Origin: Paenibacillus planticolens
GTDB taxonomy: Bacteria > Bacillota > Bacilli > Paenibacillales > NBRC-103111
NCBI RefSeq assembly: GCF_013141725.1
Contig: NZ_WHNZ01000040.1
Location: forward strand, 62,001-126,000
Direction: 5' to 3'
Length of the DNA stretch: 64,000 nt
The translations under genes were made by a program, and so were the position numbers. Below, piece after piece: positions 15,873-24,288 of this stretch (position 1 is the stretch's first letter; each line of letters opens with the position of its first letter). Below the pieces are notes generated by a model that was not told the origin of the DNA, searched no databases, and saw nothing but the letters and a program-made list of their open reading frames with translations.

Positions 15873-17418
15873 AAGCCGTACCCCTTTCACGTGGTATGAT
15901 TGCCGTAACTGTTGTTCCCGCCGCCTCCTCCGATTGGAAAAAAATTGTCCCGTTCAAAGCTCTGATCCGGCTCTCCATGCCGCCTAATCCAAATTTCCCC
16001 TCTTGCTGCACATCCACTTTCTTCATTCCGATTCCATCGTCCTTAATCACGATCGTCCACTGTACACTCGTAACTTCAATCGTCACATGAAGATGCTTCG
16101 CCTTCGCGTGTTTAATGACGTTGTTGGCCGCTTCCTCCACCAAATGATAGATGGCGCCTTCAATATCCACCTGTTCTTGCGACACCCAACCGATATGTTC
16201 AAAGACCGGCTGCACATCCGTGTGTTCCGTAATACGCTGCAGCAGTTTCTCAATTGCATGATGAAGATTAAATTTTCTCTTCTCGTTCTTAAGCTCAATA
16301 ATGTATTGCCGGATGTCCCGATGGCTTTCTTTCACCATTTTCTCGATCTCGGTCACATAAGGGAGCATTTCCTCTCGCGCATGTGCGGGGAGCGCATTTT
16401 TCAACTGAAACAGCTGAATGGAGATGAAGAACAGCTCCTGCGTGATGCCATCGTGTATGTTCTGGGCAATCGCATTGCGCTCGGTAGCGACCGCTTTTTC
16501 TTCTGCATCCAGTAGTTCTTCATCACTGAAATGAAAAGTTTCCAGCCTCATGAGAAGGAATTGGATATATATTTTGTGCAGGATGGATAGTTCATTTTTT
16601 TCCGCCTTCACCAGCAGCCAACCATAAGATTTCCCGCTTCTGTCCAGCAGTGTCTGGACGTACATAGCCTCTAATTCACCTGTGGGAGAAGGCAATTTGG
16701 CGTGCATTTTCTGACGGCGCGGTGGCGTATTCTGCTTCATATAGTTAGTGAAATAAGTATGCTTCCAGCTCTGCACTTTCTCGCTCTGCCTTGCGCTTTC
16801 TATACATAGAATGACTTCCCGCTCATCCAAAACTTTCTTGAGCATCGCTTCCATGTAAGGAACGATTCCTTGCTTCATCGGTTGCCGCGCCATAAAACGG
16901 GACGAATAAATCATCACCAGCTTACGGTATTGTTTACGCACGCCTTGCAAGGTATATTGCACAAAACTTATCAAGGAAAAGTAGGCCAGCACGACAAAGC
17001 TATAATCGAAACGGTCCAGAAGATACTTGAGCGCAGGCCCTTCAGAAAACAGAGCGAAGATAGCCGGAAGGAGAAGCGCATAGCTGAGGCAGATGGGATA
17101 ATACTTTCTCCATGTCACAAACCGCTTGATCATGAAAAGTCCGGTAAAACAATAGATTAAAAACGGGGAAGACAACCCGCCTGTCAACCAGAGTAGATAA
17201 ATCCCAAAACCAGTATCAAACGAAGCTGCTGTAATTGCCGCTAGTCTATTCATTTTAAATACGTATAACAGGCTGTAGGCCGTGTGAAAAAGAACCGCGG
17301 CTAACAGCAGCCCCGGCGTAACGCTCCCCGATTTGGTATAAATCAACAGCCCCATCAACAGCAGTACCCATCTGCACCCAAAAAATAAATATAAGCCCGA
17401 TCTGTAGGATAAAAGCAT
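15865..17418 (-). CDS. Sensor histidine kinase, NarL/DesK type (HisKA_3)
   Basis: 517 aa. Residues 1-155 hold five or six hydrophobic helices; about 165-300 is a poorly recognised, possibly GAF-like segment; about 305-375 is the HisKA_3 dimerisation helix with the phospho-His in 'AIAQNIHDGITQELFF'; the ATPase follows with 'NNVIKHAKAKHL' (N box), 'KDDGIGMKK' and 'GLGGMESRIRALNG'. It starts the operon and overlaps the receiver gene. A complete LuxR-type regulator is transcribed divergently 157 bases away, so the kinase has two possible partners. The signal is not evident; sensing at the membrane is inferred. Confidence 0.92.
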   Translation of the reverse strand: MLLSYRSGLYLFFGCRWVLLLMGLLIYTKSGSVTPGLLLAAVLFHTAYSLLYVFKMNRLAAITAASFDTGFGIYLLWLTGGLSSPFLIYCFTGLFMIKRFVTWRKYYPICLSYALLLPAIFALFSEGPALKYLLDRFDYSFVVLAYFSLISFVQYTLQGVRKQYRKLVMIYSSRFMARQPMKQGIVPYMEAMLKKVLDEREVILCIESARQSEKVQSWKHTYFTNYMKQNTPPRRQKMHAKLPSPTGELEAMYVQTLLDRSGKSYGWLLVKAEKNELSILHKIYIQFLLMRLETFHFSDEELLDAEEKAVATERNAIAQNIHDGITQELFFISIQLFQLKNALPAHAREEMLPYVTEIEKMVKESHRDIRQYIIELKNEKRKFNLHHAIEKLLQRITEHTDVQPVFEHIGWVSQEQVDIEGAIYHLVEEAANNVIKHAKAKHLHVTIEVTSVQWTIVIKDDGIGMKKVDVQQEGKFGLGGMESRIRALNGTIFFQSEEAAGTTVTAIIPRERGTAYV

Positions 17419-17575
17419 GCCGAACGACTCCTAAACTTTATGAATTCTTAATGGTCTTTCGACCATTTTTGATATACAATGAAGCAGTTAACATTTGTCA
17501 TAGGCATAAAGAACTAGTTAATTATACCCATGAACAGTATATCATAGATCGCATCAATTTGGAGGGACCCGATAG

Positions 17576-18217
17576 ATGAATATGATTATCCTTGATGACC
17601 ATCCGCTTGTTCGCAAAGGCATTTGCACGATTGTTTCATCCGGTCAATCCATGCATATTGTTGGGGAGGCTGCGAACTCGAAGGAAGCGCTGCGACTTCT
17701 GAATCAGACACACCCCGATCTCGTACTCGTAGATTTGAACTTAGGGAATGAGAATGGCTTAGACTTTATACGGGAGGCCCGAAGGGCGGGACATTCTTGT
17801 AAATATATGATTTTAACGTCATCAATCACGCAAAGTGAGATTGAGCTCGCACAATCCATGGAGATTGAAGGCATCTGCTTAAAGGAAGCGTTTCCCGAAG
17901 ATTTGTTGTATGCGATTGAAGTTGTAGCCCGCGGTCGCAAGTACTACGATCCTGTGTTAATGGGTACCATGATGTCACATCGAGCAGGCAGAGAAAAGCA
18001 AGAGCTGTCCGAGCTCACTCCCAAAGAACTTGAAGTGCTGATGTCTCTCGGCAAAGGCCGCTCCAACAAAGAAATCGCAAACGCTCTCTACATCACTGAG
18101 TTCACCGTTAAAAAGCACGTGAGTCAGGTTCTAGCCAAGCTAGAACTGGCGGATCGAACACAGGCCGCCTTATATGCTCTATCCAAAGGGCTGGTGCAAT
18201 TCGAAATGCAGCGTTAG
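17576..18217 (+). CDS. Response regulator, LuxR/NarL family
   Basis: 213-aa transcription factor: receiver (1-120) with acidic pair 'ILDDHP', phospho-acceptor in 'LVLVDLNLG', Thr/Ser in 'MILTSS' and Lys in 'ICLKEA', then a LuxR helix-turn-helix (about 145-210: 'LTPKELEVLMSLGKGRSNKE', recognition helix 'TVKKHVSQVLAKL'). GGAGGGA precedes the start. It is divergent from the kinase operon; the gap has a TGGTC-TTTC-GACCA hairpin at 17451-17465. It is the likely DNA-binding partner of that kinase. The next locus downstream is the signal peptidase and secreted protein set, a possible but unproven target. Confidence 0.93.
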   Translation: MNMIILDDHPLVRKGICTIVSSGQSMHIVGEAANSKEALRLLNQTHPDLVLVDLNLGNENGLDFIREARRAGHSCKYMILTSSITQSEIELAQSMEIEGICLKEAFPEDLLYAIEVVARGRKYYDPVLMGTMMSHRAGREKQELSELTPKELEVLMSLGKGRSNKEIANALYITEFTVKKHVSQVLAKLELADRTQAALYALSKGLVQFEMQR

Positions 18218-18233
18218 ATCGCATTGATACAAA

Positions 18234-18269
18234 AGAAAGATCCGTCGGGATACCCCGCCGGATCTTTCT
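18234..18269. terminator. Bidirectional terminator
   Basis: AGAAAGATCCG and CGGATCTTTCT pair with an inner CGGG/CCCG stem, between the convergent regulator and signal peptidase genes. Confidence 0.8.
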
Positions 18270-18272
18270 GCT

Positions 18273-18830
18273 TTATAGGTCAAGCGGCTCCGCAATCCGG
18301 TGCATAGGAAATAGCGAGAAAGCTGCAAAGCCTTTCACATCCTTGATATGCACAGGACCCAGCGAGGGATCACGGCTATCCTTGCTTTCACCCAAGTTCC
18401 GATTATCTCCAACCACGAACAGGTGGCCGCTTGGAATGGTCTGTACGTCCATATCCTCTGACTTTCCGGCTGTATAAAGCTCAGGCAGCGGCGTTTCGTT
18501 GACATAGATGACGCCAGCCCGAATCAGTACGCGGTCGCCTTGAACGGCAATGACACGTTTAATAATGCTGAAGCCTAACCGCTCATCCTTGATGACAATC
18601 ACATCGCCGTACTTTGGCGTTTTAAAAAATAGCGATACTTTATTCATTAGCAAAATATTGCTGCTTTGCAGGGTGGGATTCATGGAATTGCCGGAAACCC
18701 TTGTAAGTCCTATCATGTTATTAATTAAAATAAATGCCAGGGCAAGGAGCAAAATAAAGCGAACCCAACCCCAGAATTCACTCTTTGGCCTCTTCATTAG
18801 CTGGCTGCGTTCCAAAATCTCATTCGACAT
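18273..18830 (-). CDS. Type I signal peptidase
   Basis: Cleaves signal peptides of exported proteins on the outer membrane face. 185 aa with one N-terminal helix (about 22-42), catalytic Ser49 in 'SGNSMNP', catalytic Lys91 in 'IIKRVIAVQGD', and the 'GDNRNLGESKDSRD' box, all typical of the bacterial (P-type) SipS/SipT class and not the ER-type SipW. It is the last of four same-strand genes; the other three encode secreted proteins sharing one N-terminal motif, so it may be their dedicated protease. The gap to the preceding gene is 38 bases. Confidence 0.93.
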   Translation of the reverse strand: MSNEILERSQLMKRPKSEFWGWVRFILLLALAFILINNMIGLTRVSGNSMNPTLQSSNILLMNKVSLFFKTPKYGDVIVIKDERLGFSIIKRVIAVQGDRVLIRAGVIYVNETPLPELYTAGKSEDMDVQTIPSGHLFVVGDNRNLGESKDSRDPSLGPVHIKDVKGFAAFSLFPMHRIAEPLDL

Positions 18831-18868
18831 GATGCTTTTCCGCCCTCACTCGCTTTATCGCTAATTTA

Positions 18869-19435
18869 TCATTGATTGTATGTCACATGACTTACAGTTG
18901 CTGCTGGCTTCTGCCCATACACATCCGAGTTCACTGTCGGCGGCACCAGGACAACAGGAGCGCTCGGCGTAAACACCATGGCAGGAGGCATATAGCTGCC
19001 TGCTAATGTATCCATTGCCTCTTTGGCACTGTCGAGAATGGCCTGCAGCTTATTCAAAATCTGTTCGCGGTCTTGTCCAGTTTGGACCTCCGTGCCGGCA
19101 AGCAGACTTTGTGCGTACTGCTCAAGCACCTGCAGGTGAAGACGCTTCTGCTCATCAGTGAAGGATTCGAGGCTTCTTGCGGATGCTTCAAGTCGAAGCT
19201 GCAATTCTTTCTTTAACAATTCCTTCTGCGTATCCGTCTCCGACTTCATGGATTGATCCAATCCCAGGAGAACCCGCTCCGTTTTCTTGGCAAACCAAGA
19301 AGCCATAGCACCGGCAGCATCCATATCTGCATAGGAAATTCCGGCCGACGCCGTGAGAACGACAGTTAAAGAAACAATTCCGGCTGCGACGATCTGCCTG
19401 GACTTCACATTACGCTGTTTCTTCTTTCTCATCAT
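18869..19435 (-). CDS. Secreted helical protein, DAGxxLQxWY family member (divergent)
   Basis: Function unknown. A basic N-terminus and hydrophobic stretch form a signal peptide ending near 'GISYADMDAAG'. The mature start 'MDAAGAMASWF' matches the DAG..LQ.WY block of the two neighbouring proteins. About 90 residues of charged, heptad-like helix follow, and the C-terminus is different: Pro/Val-rich ('VFTPSAPVVLVPP') and probably extended. The frame is open to 19459; I take the ATG at 19435, seven bases after GGGGG, giving 188 aa. It lies between the 257-aa paralogue and the signal peptidase gene. Confidence 0.72.
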   Translation of the reverse strand: MMRKKKQRNVKSRQIVAAGIVSLTVVLTASAGISYADMDAAGAMASWFAKKTERVLLGLDQSMKSETDTQKELLKKELQLRLEASARSLESFTDEQKRLHLQVLEQYAQSLLAGTEVQTGQDREQILNKLQAILDSAKEAMDTLAGSYMPPAMVFTPSAPVVLVPPTVNSDVYGQKPAATVSHVTYNQ

Positions 19436-19506
19436 GTTCATTCCCCCTCTTCCTTTCATAAGCTTAAGGCCCCGAAGCCGGGGCCTGTCCGCCTAATTGC
19501 ATTTCA

Positions 19507-20280
19507 TTATTTCAAACCGTTAAGCACAATGTTCTCCAAGGCTAGTTTACCGGAAGCTTCCAGAGCATCGCCTTTATCCGTAATCGTTTTAATGTTAGCC
19601 GCTTCCAAATCATCAGCAAGCTTTTGAAGCTCCGCCAATTTAGCCGCAATTTTAGCCGTTAAGTTATCTTTAATTTCTTGCGATGCTGCGGTTCTTTCTT
19701 GGTTCAGCAAGCTGTTCAGCTGCGTTTTTGTATCTTCAATTTTGGTCATCAATGCAGCTGCAGCTTGATTTTGAGCAGTCGCCACATCGGATTCCAGCGC
19801 TTTCAACGATTTTTTACCTTGTTCGTTTACATCGTGTGTGATGTCCAGCTTACCGGCAAAACCAAGACCGTCGATAACGCCATTGTTAAAATTGTTAGTG
19901 TCATTGACAACTTTATCGTACTCGCCGGGCATATTGGCTGCGATGCTTCCTTTCTTCGTATCAATGGCACTGGAATAGGCCGCTGCTTGCCCGTTGATCG
20001 CAGCTTGCGTTTGAGTCGATTCTGTGGAGGCCGCTGTCTTTACATCGTTAACTGCACCGTTGTTGATGGCTTTGTAATCCGATACCAGCTTCTCGTTATT
20101 GGAAGCGACGAAGCTTGCAACGTCTCCTGCCACTAATGCTTTTGTAACTTTGGTTGCATTGTTATACCAGCTTTGAAGCTGGCCGCCAGCATCTGTAGCT
20201 GCAAAAGCCGTCCCCATACCCGCTACTAAACCTGTTGCGACAACACCAATTGCCAATTTACTTTTCAATGCTTTCATCAT
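19507..20280 (-). CDS. Secreted helical protein, DAGxxLQxWY family member
   Basis: 257 aa, function unknown. A clear signal peptide with an AFA|ATDAG junction is followed directly by 'DAGGQLQSWYNNATKV'. The remainder is almost entirely Ala/Asn/Lys/Gln-rich amphipathic helix with no cysteine and few aromatics, resembling a long coiled-coil or apolipoprotein-like rod. AAGGGAG lies before the ATG, and the ATG is just beyond the stop of the preceding paralogue (gap of 3 bases), so the two are translated together. Composition suggests a surface or fibre-like protein, but that is inference. Confidence 0.78.
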   Translation of the reverse strand: MMKALKSKLAIGVVATGLVAGMGTAFAATDAGGQLQSWYNNATKVTKALVAGDVASFVASNNEKLVSDYKAINNGAVNDVKTAASTESTQTQAAINGQAAAYSSAIDTKKGSIAANMPGEYDKVVNDTNNFNNGVIDGLGFAGKLDITHDVNEQGKKSLKALESDVATAQNQAAAALMTKIEDTKTQLNSLLNQERTAASQEIKDNLTAKIAAKLAELQKLADDLEAANIKTITDKGDALEASGKLALENIVLNGLK

Positions 20281-20283
20281 TCA

Positions 20284-20757
20284 TCAATCTCCCTTAGAAT
20301 CGTTTATTTTTGACGTTAGTTCCTGAAGCGTTTCAACAGCCACTCGATCGATTTCCCTGTCCATTTTCTCACTTGAAGCACTGACATACTCGTCAAATTC
20401 GGCCGACCCTTCGGTCTTTGCCAGCTCTGCCGCTTTGTGTTCGATTTGACTGACGTAATTTCGGTTAACTGTCTCCACACGATCTATGGCTTGTTGACGC
20501 TTAACATCCTGGACCTGCTTGAGGCTGGCTGCTGTCGTAGAGACTTTCTCATTGACCAGTGCTTTCATGCCCTGCCTGCCTTCATTCAAATCTTGAAGGG
20601 CTTTGCTGTTTACTTCATTGTTCCCTTGCTGAAAACTCGCTTTGTACCAGTTTTGCAGCGGTACTCCCGCATCGGAGCAGGCATACGCCGTACTCATGAC
20701 GAGGAAAGTCGAGAGGCTCAATGAAACGATCATCGCTTTGCGTTTCAAACGAATCAT
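20284..20757 (-). CDS. Secreted helical protein, DAGxxLQxWY family member
   Basis: 157 aa from the ATG at 20757 (AGGAGG 12 bases upstream; frame open to 20817). Signal peptide ends 'STAYA', followed by 'CSDAGVPLQNWYKASFQQ'. The cysteine at +1 lacks a Leu/Val/Ile at -3, so it is a weak lipobox; signal peptidase I processing is as likely. The rest is charged helix with heptad character ending in 'LTSKINDSKGD'. First gene of the four-gene set: this, the 257-aa paralogue, the 188-aa paralogue and the signal peptidase. No domain family recognised. Confidence 0.75.
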   Translation of the reverse strand: MIRLKRKAMIVSLSLSTFLVMSTAYACSDAGVPLQNWYKASFQQGNNEVNSKALQDLNEGRQGMKALVNEKVSTTAASLKQVQDVKRQQAIDRVETVNRNYVSQIEHKAAELAKTEGSAEFDEYVSASSEKMDREIDRVAVETLQELTSKINDSKGD

Positions 20758-20984
20758 CGCGCTGCCCTGCCTCCTTCTTGTTCTGCACTTGCTTATAACT
20801 TTATTGTAGCTTGGCATACATTTTGCGACTTCACCCGATAGAGTGATTTATCTCTGCTACCTTAGGAGCGGAACAGGTATACTTTCGTACCAGACGGATA
20901 AGATATCGCATTTACAAGAATGAAGCGTCACGATACAATTCATCTGTAACCAATATAAAATTCATCATTTATGGGGGCTATATC

Positions 20985-21392
20985 TTGAACTTATTGGAAG
21001 TAAATTATTTAGCTGTGCTCGTCGCCACAATCGTCACCATGGTGCTCGGCTTTCTGTGGTATTCGCCCGTTTTATTCGGAAGCGCTTGGGCCAAGCTGCG
21101 AAATGTGAAGATGGGAGAGATGTCCGGCGGAGGCCCGCTGACATACGTGCTTACCGCGCTAACCGCTCTCGGGGGCTCCTTTATCCTGGCGCTTCTGTTG
21201 ACGCTTGGCAGTGAGACAACCTGGGCAACAGGACTTGCGGTTGGCGCGCTCATCGGTCTGAGCATCGCGTTGAAAATCGGCATGAACTACTTGTTCGAAA
21301 ATGCCAAGCTTCCGCTGTACTTCATCACTGTCGGCTATCATCTGGTGTCCTACCTTATTGCCGGTATTATCATTGGAGCATGGCAGGGCTAA
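20985..21392 (+). CDS. DUF1761 family small membrane protein
   Basis: 135 aa with four hydrophobic helices and the DUF1761 N-terminus 'NYLAVLVATIVTMVLGFLWY' followed by 'SPVLFGSAWAKL'. Function unknown. Start is TTG with GGGGG eight bases upstream. Ends in a long terminator hairpin. Single-gene unit. Confidence 0.8.
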   Translation: MNLLEVNYLAVLVATIVTMVLGFLWYSPVLFGSAWAKLRNVKMGEMSGGGPLTYVLTALTALGGSFILALLLTLGSETTWATGLAVGALIGLSIALKIGMNYLFENAKLPLYFITVGYHLVSYLIAGIIIGAWQG

Positions 21393-21403
21393 TACTTACT
21401 ATT

Positions 21404-21457
21404 AAAGAGCTGTCCCAAAGCAATCTTGCTTGCAAGATTATCCGGGGCCGCTCTTTT
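21404..21457 (+). terminator. Terminator after the DUF1761 gene
   Basis: AAAGAGC/GCTCTTT outer stem, inner AATCTTGC/GCAAGATT stem, then TTTTCTTTT. Confidence 0.7.
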
Positions 21458-21616
21458 CTTTTACCGCTCCTGATTCAAGCACGCCCTTCTTGTGTAATAA
21501 GGTAAGTCCCCAAGCCATTTCGAAAGCACCTGCATATACTGGAGCAAGACCTTAAGGAAGACACAAGCCATCAGCCGGTCAGACTGCTGGTATATAACGA
21601 TGTACGGTGGTAATCT

Positions 21617-21898
21617 ATGATGACAAAACGAACTATTGCTGCAAAATACGACCTGCTCCACGTTCTCGGGCTAGCTTCCGAGGACGATATTTACAATGCC
21701 CAATATAACGGACAGTCGCTGGCCGATATCGCCGAAGCGAATAAGGTCGATGTCCAAAAAGTAATCGATTTGCAGCTCGCAGAGCTAACCGAACAGCTCG
21801 ATAAGCGTCTGTCCAGCGGCAGCATCACGCTTGAGCAGTACTATGCCCAGCAAGCCGAGCTGCCGGAGATTATTATGAGAAGCGTCTACGCGCTATAA
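21617..21898 (+). CDS. Small helical protein of unknown function
   Basis: 93 aa, predicted soluble and helical, with the block 'QYNGQSLADIAEANKVDVQK' that resembles a helix-turn-helix-like or SHOCT-like repeat, then a helix and 'SGSITLEQYYAQ'. I do not recognise a named family. The ribosome site is weak (GGTGGT), but codon pattern and the strong terminator directly after it (21922-21958) support a real gene. Confidence 0.65.
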   Translation: MMTKRTIAAKYDLLHVLGLASEDDIYNAQYNGQSLADIAEANKVDVQKVIDLQLAELTEQLDKRLSSGSITLEQYYAQQAELPEIIMRSVYAL

Positions 21899-21921
21899 CG
21901 AATCCGAGTATTGGGAATGAG

Positions 21922-21958
21922 AAAGAGCTAAGCGCTTAACTGTGCTTAGCTCTTTTTT
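21922..21958 (+). terminator. Rho-independent terminator
   Basis: AAAGAGCTAAGC / GCTTAGCTCTTT stem followed by TTTTTT, 24 bases after the stop of the 93-aa protein. Confidence 0.88.
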
Positions 21959-21990
21959 GTGCGATGACAAGCGCTTGGATGCCACAATGT

Positions 21991-22170
21991 GGGAACTGGG
22001 TTCCCTTATTTAAGTAAAAAACGGCATTTCGGGAGCCGGAGGGGAACTACAAGGTCTTATTTGCCCTATGAAGACATCACATCGCTTGAAAGCAGCAAAA
22101 TAGCGGAACAGAGTTCCCTCTAAATTTCCAAATGGCTGCTTTTAGGGCAAATAGCGGACTATTGTTCCCC
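21991..22170. repeat. Four-arm intergenic element, family A copy 2
   Basis: Forward arms 21991-22011 (GGGAACTGGGTTCCCTTATT) and 22041-22063; reverse arms 22096-22118 and 22148-22170 (AAATAGCGGACTATTGTTCC type). Spacing 50, 55 and 52 bases. It lies between two genes of the same direction, one of the two such cases in the window. The rest of 21899-22399 has only a weak promoter for the downstream gene (TTGCGA at 22334, TATCAA at 22357). Confidence 0.75.
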
Positions 22171-22399
22171 CTACCAGCAGGTCCGTCATGGCCTTTTGCG
22201 TCACCCTCTTTCGTGCGCAAAAAGCAGTCTCAAAAGTTCCTTATACACAGCAAACGTTCATCCCTCCCCAACCGCAGGCTTCTCGCCACCCAAAAACGCC
22301 CCTCTGGGGCCCTTTTCCAAGTTTTCACCCTTGTTGCGAGCCTCTATCTGTGTCACTATCAAATGAGAAGCATTACGAGGATAGGAAAGGATCTTGCTT

Positions 22400-23197
22400 A
22401 TGAATTTTCAACAGCTTATTCCCCTCGTCCCGCTCATTGAGCAGATCGAGACCAGCGCTTCCTCGCTGACCTTGGAAGTTCCGGCCAGCACGTACCGGCT
22501 TATTATTGTGCGCCGCGGCCATATTTCCATACATAGACACGATCATGAACCGACGGTATGTTCACAAGCCTATGCCTGCCATCCCGATCATGGCTCCTAC
22601 GCGATTCAGGTTCCCAAAACCAAAACCGCCGAATACGTCATCATCACCTACCGGATGCTGCCGGACGACGGCATATGGTCCCAGCACGGCCCGCTTACGA
22701 CCTTAAGCGAAATTAAAATCCATTACATGCTGGACGAGCTGCTTCGGACGACGGAGGAGCTGCACCCGCTTACGGATGAAGAAATAGCCGCTCACACCTT
22801 TCGAAAGCGCATGATGCTGGAACGTATTCTTTTCATCTACTTATATGAATCCCATTTGACGCAGGACAAAAAGTCCTCCGCCGAATCGATCGAGGAGATT
22901 CTTTCCTATATGAACGAGCATTACATGCTGGAGCTGTCACTTCCGATGCTGGCTAGACGCGCAGGCATGAGTGTCGGCTATTTAACGGTCCTATTCAAAA
23001 AGCAGACCGGAATGACGATGATGAATTATTTGTACACCTTGCGCATTGAAAAAGCGAAGCAAATGTTTCTTCATACCGATTTGCTCGCCAAAGAAGTAGC
23101 GGCCCGCGTCGGGTTCGTCGATTATTTCCATTTCAGCAAAGTATTCAAAAAAAAGACCGGAACTACACCCTCGGAGTTTCTGGCGAACCAAAATTAA
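22400..23197 (+). CDS. AraC family regulator, Btr-like, of the adjacent iron-siderophore importer
   Basis: 265 aa: cupin-like N-terminal half (about 1-130) and a two-HTH AraC domain (about 165-262, 'MLARRAGMSVGYLTVLFKKQ' and 'VGFVDYFHFSKVFKKKTG'). The gene precedes an iron-siderophore binding protein and two permeases, as btr precedes feuABC in Bacillus, where the regulator senses the loaded siderophore and activates uptake. There is no fused periplasmic-binding domain here, unlike Bacillus Btr. ATG at 22400 with AAAGGA eight bases upstream is preferred to the in-frame TTG at 22394. A weak Fur-like AAATGAGAAGCATTA lies upstream. Confidence 0.87.
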   Translation: MNFQQLIPLVPLIEQIETSASSLTLEVPASTYRLIIVRRGHISIHRHDHEPTVCSQAYACHPDHGSYAIQVPKTKTAEYVIITYRMLPDDGIWSQHGPLTTLSEIKIHYMLDELLRTTEELHPLTDEEIAAHTFRKRMMLERILFIYLYESHLTQDKKSSAESIEEILSYMNEHYMLELSLPMLARRAGMSVGYLTVLFKKQTGMTMMNYLYTLRIEKAKQMFLHTDLLAKEVAARVGFVDYFHFSKVFKKKTGTTPSEFLANQN

Positions 23198-23270
23198 ATC
23201 TAATAATGGGACATGTCCTTTATGCATATTAGACATGTCCTAACGTTGGATTATTGAGTATCATTTCAAA

Positions 23271-23285
23271 TGAGAATAATAATCA
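23271..23285. promoter_or_regulatory. Fur box
   Basis: TGAGAAT-A-ATAATCA is a 7-1-7 inverted repeat within AATGAGAATAATAATCATT, close to the Bacillus Fur consensus, 22 bases before the start of the binding-protein gene. It predicts repression by iron. Confidence 0.8.
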
Positions 23286-23306
23286 TTGTCACGGGGGAAT
23301 GCACAA

Positions 23307-24284
23307 ATGAAGCACTACTTTACACGTTTTAGCCTGATCGCACTGATCACCGTATTTGCATTAAGCCTTGCAGCTTGCGGCAAATCGACGAATACCGAAT
23401 CAGCAGCATCAACAGCCGCTCCGGCTGCAGCCAGTCAGAAGCCTGCCTCTCAAACGGACGGTAAAATCACCGTGCAGGATGCTACAGGTACACTTGAATT
23501 GCCTAAGAAGCCAGAACGCATTGTTGCCATGGAATTCGGCTTCACTGACATCCTTGTCAGCTTAGGCGTACAGCCCGTAGGCGTTGCGGACGACGACAGC
23601 CCGGATCTTTTGATGGACTCCGTAAAAGCCCAACTTAAAACCTATAAATCCGTAGGCTCCCGCTACGAGCCAAACATCGAGCTTATTTCCTCACTAAAGC
23701 CTGATTTGATCATCGCGGATATCAATAAGCATAAGAATGCCATTGCTCAACTGAAAGGCATTGCGCCGGTTCTCGTTTTGGACGATTTCCAAGCCGACTA
23801 CAATCAAATGCTGAAAAACGTTGACATTATCGCCAAAACTGTCGGTAAAGAAGAGGAAGCCAAGAAGCGTCTGGCTGAACACCAAGCTAAGGTGGATACG
23901 TTGAAAAAGAAGCTTGGCGCAACGAACCTTCGCGTACTTCCGGCTGTTGTGAATCCGAAAGGATTTTTCGCACACTCCGATCATGCTTACAGCGGTTCTT
24001 ACTTAGCGATGCTAGGATACACGGACCCTGTCAAAAATGCCGCCGCCTATCCGCAGCTTACGCTTGAGCAGTTGGTTGAAGCAAATCCGCAAGTTCTGTT
24101 CTTGATGCCAACGGAGAAAGAAACGATCGTCAAACAATGGGAATCGAATCCGCTATGGCAAAAAATCGATGCTGTAGCCAACAACAAAGTATTTACTGTA
24201 GAACGTCGTGACTGGTCGCTATCCCGCGGTTTCCTCGGATCTGAAAAAATCCTTGAGGATATCGTGAAGAATTTGGGGCAATAG
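23307..24284 (+). CDS. Iron-siderophore ABC transporter substrate-binding lipoprotein
   Basis: Captures a ferric siderophore outside the membrane. 325 aa: lipoprotein signal with 'LSLAAC', a short Ala/Ser linker, then the FecB/FhuD-type fold ('PERIVAMEFGFTDILVSLGV', 'ISSLKPDLIIADINKHK', 'LEQLVEANPQVLFLMP'). Start ATG 23307 follows GGGGG by nine bases; the frame is open upstream to 23286 but that overlaps the Fur box. It is followed by two permease genes with gaps of 4 and -4 bases. The closest functional analogue by gene order is FeuA or YfiY; the actual siderophore cannot be told. Confidence 0.93.
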   Translation: MKHYFTRFSLIALITVFALSLAACGKSTNTESAASTAAPAAASQKPASQTDGKITVQDATGTLELPKKPERIVAMEFGFTDILVSLGVQPVGVADDDSPDLLMDSVKAQLKTYKSVGSRYEPNIELISSLKPDLIIADINKHKNAIAQLKGIAPVLVLDDFQADYNQMLKNVDIIAKTVGKEEEAKKRLAEHQAKVDTLKKKLGATNLRVLPAVVNPKGFFAHSDHAYSGSYLAMLGYTDPVKNAAAYPQLTLEQLVEANPQVLFLMPTEKETIVKQWESNPLWQKIDAVANNKVFTVERRDWSLSRGFLGSEKILEDIVKNLGQ

Positions 24285-24288
24285 TCCA

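Noticed and set aside
21461..21661. 66-codon minus-strand frame
   Set aside because: No ribosome site, runs over the start of the 93-aa gene, no recognisable protein.
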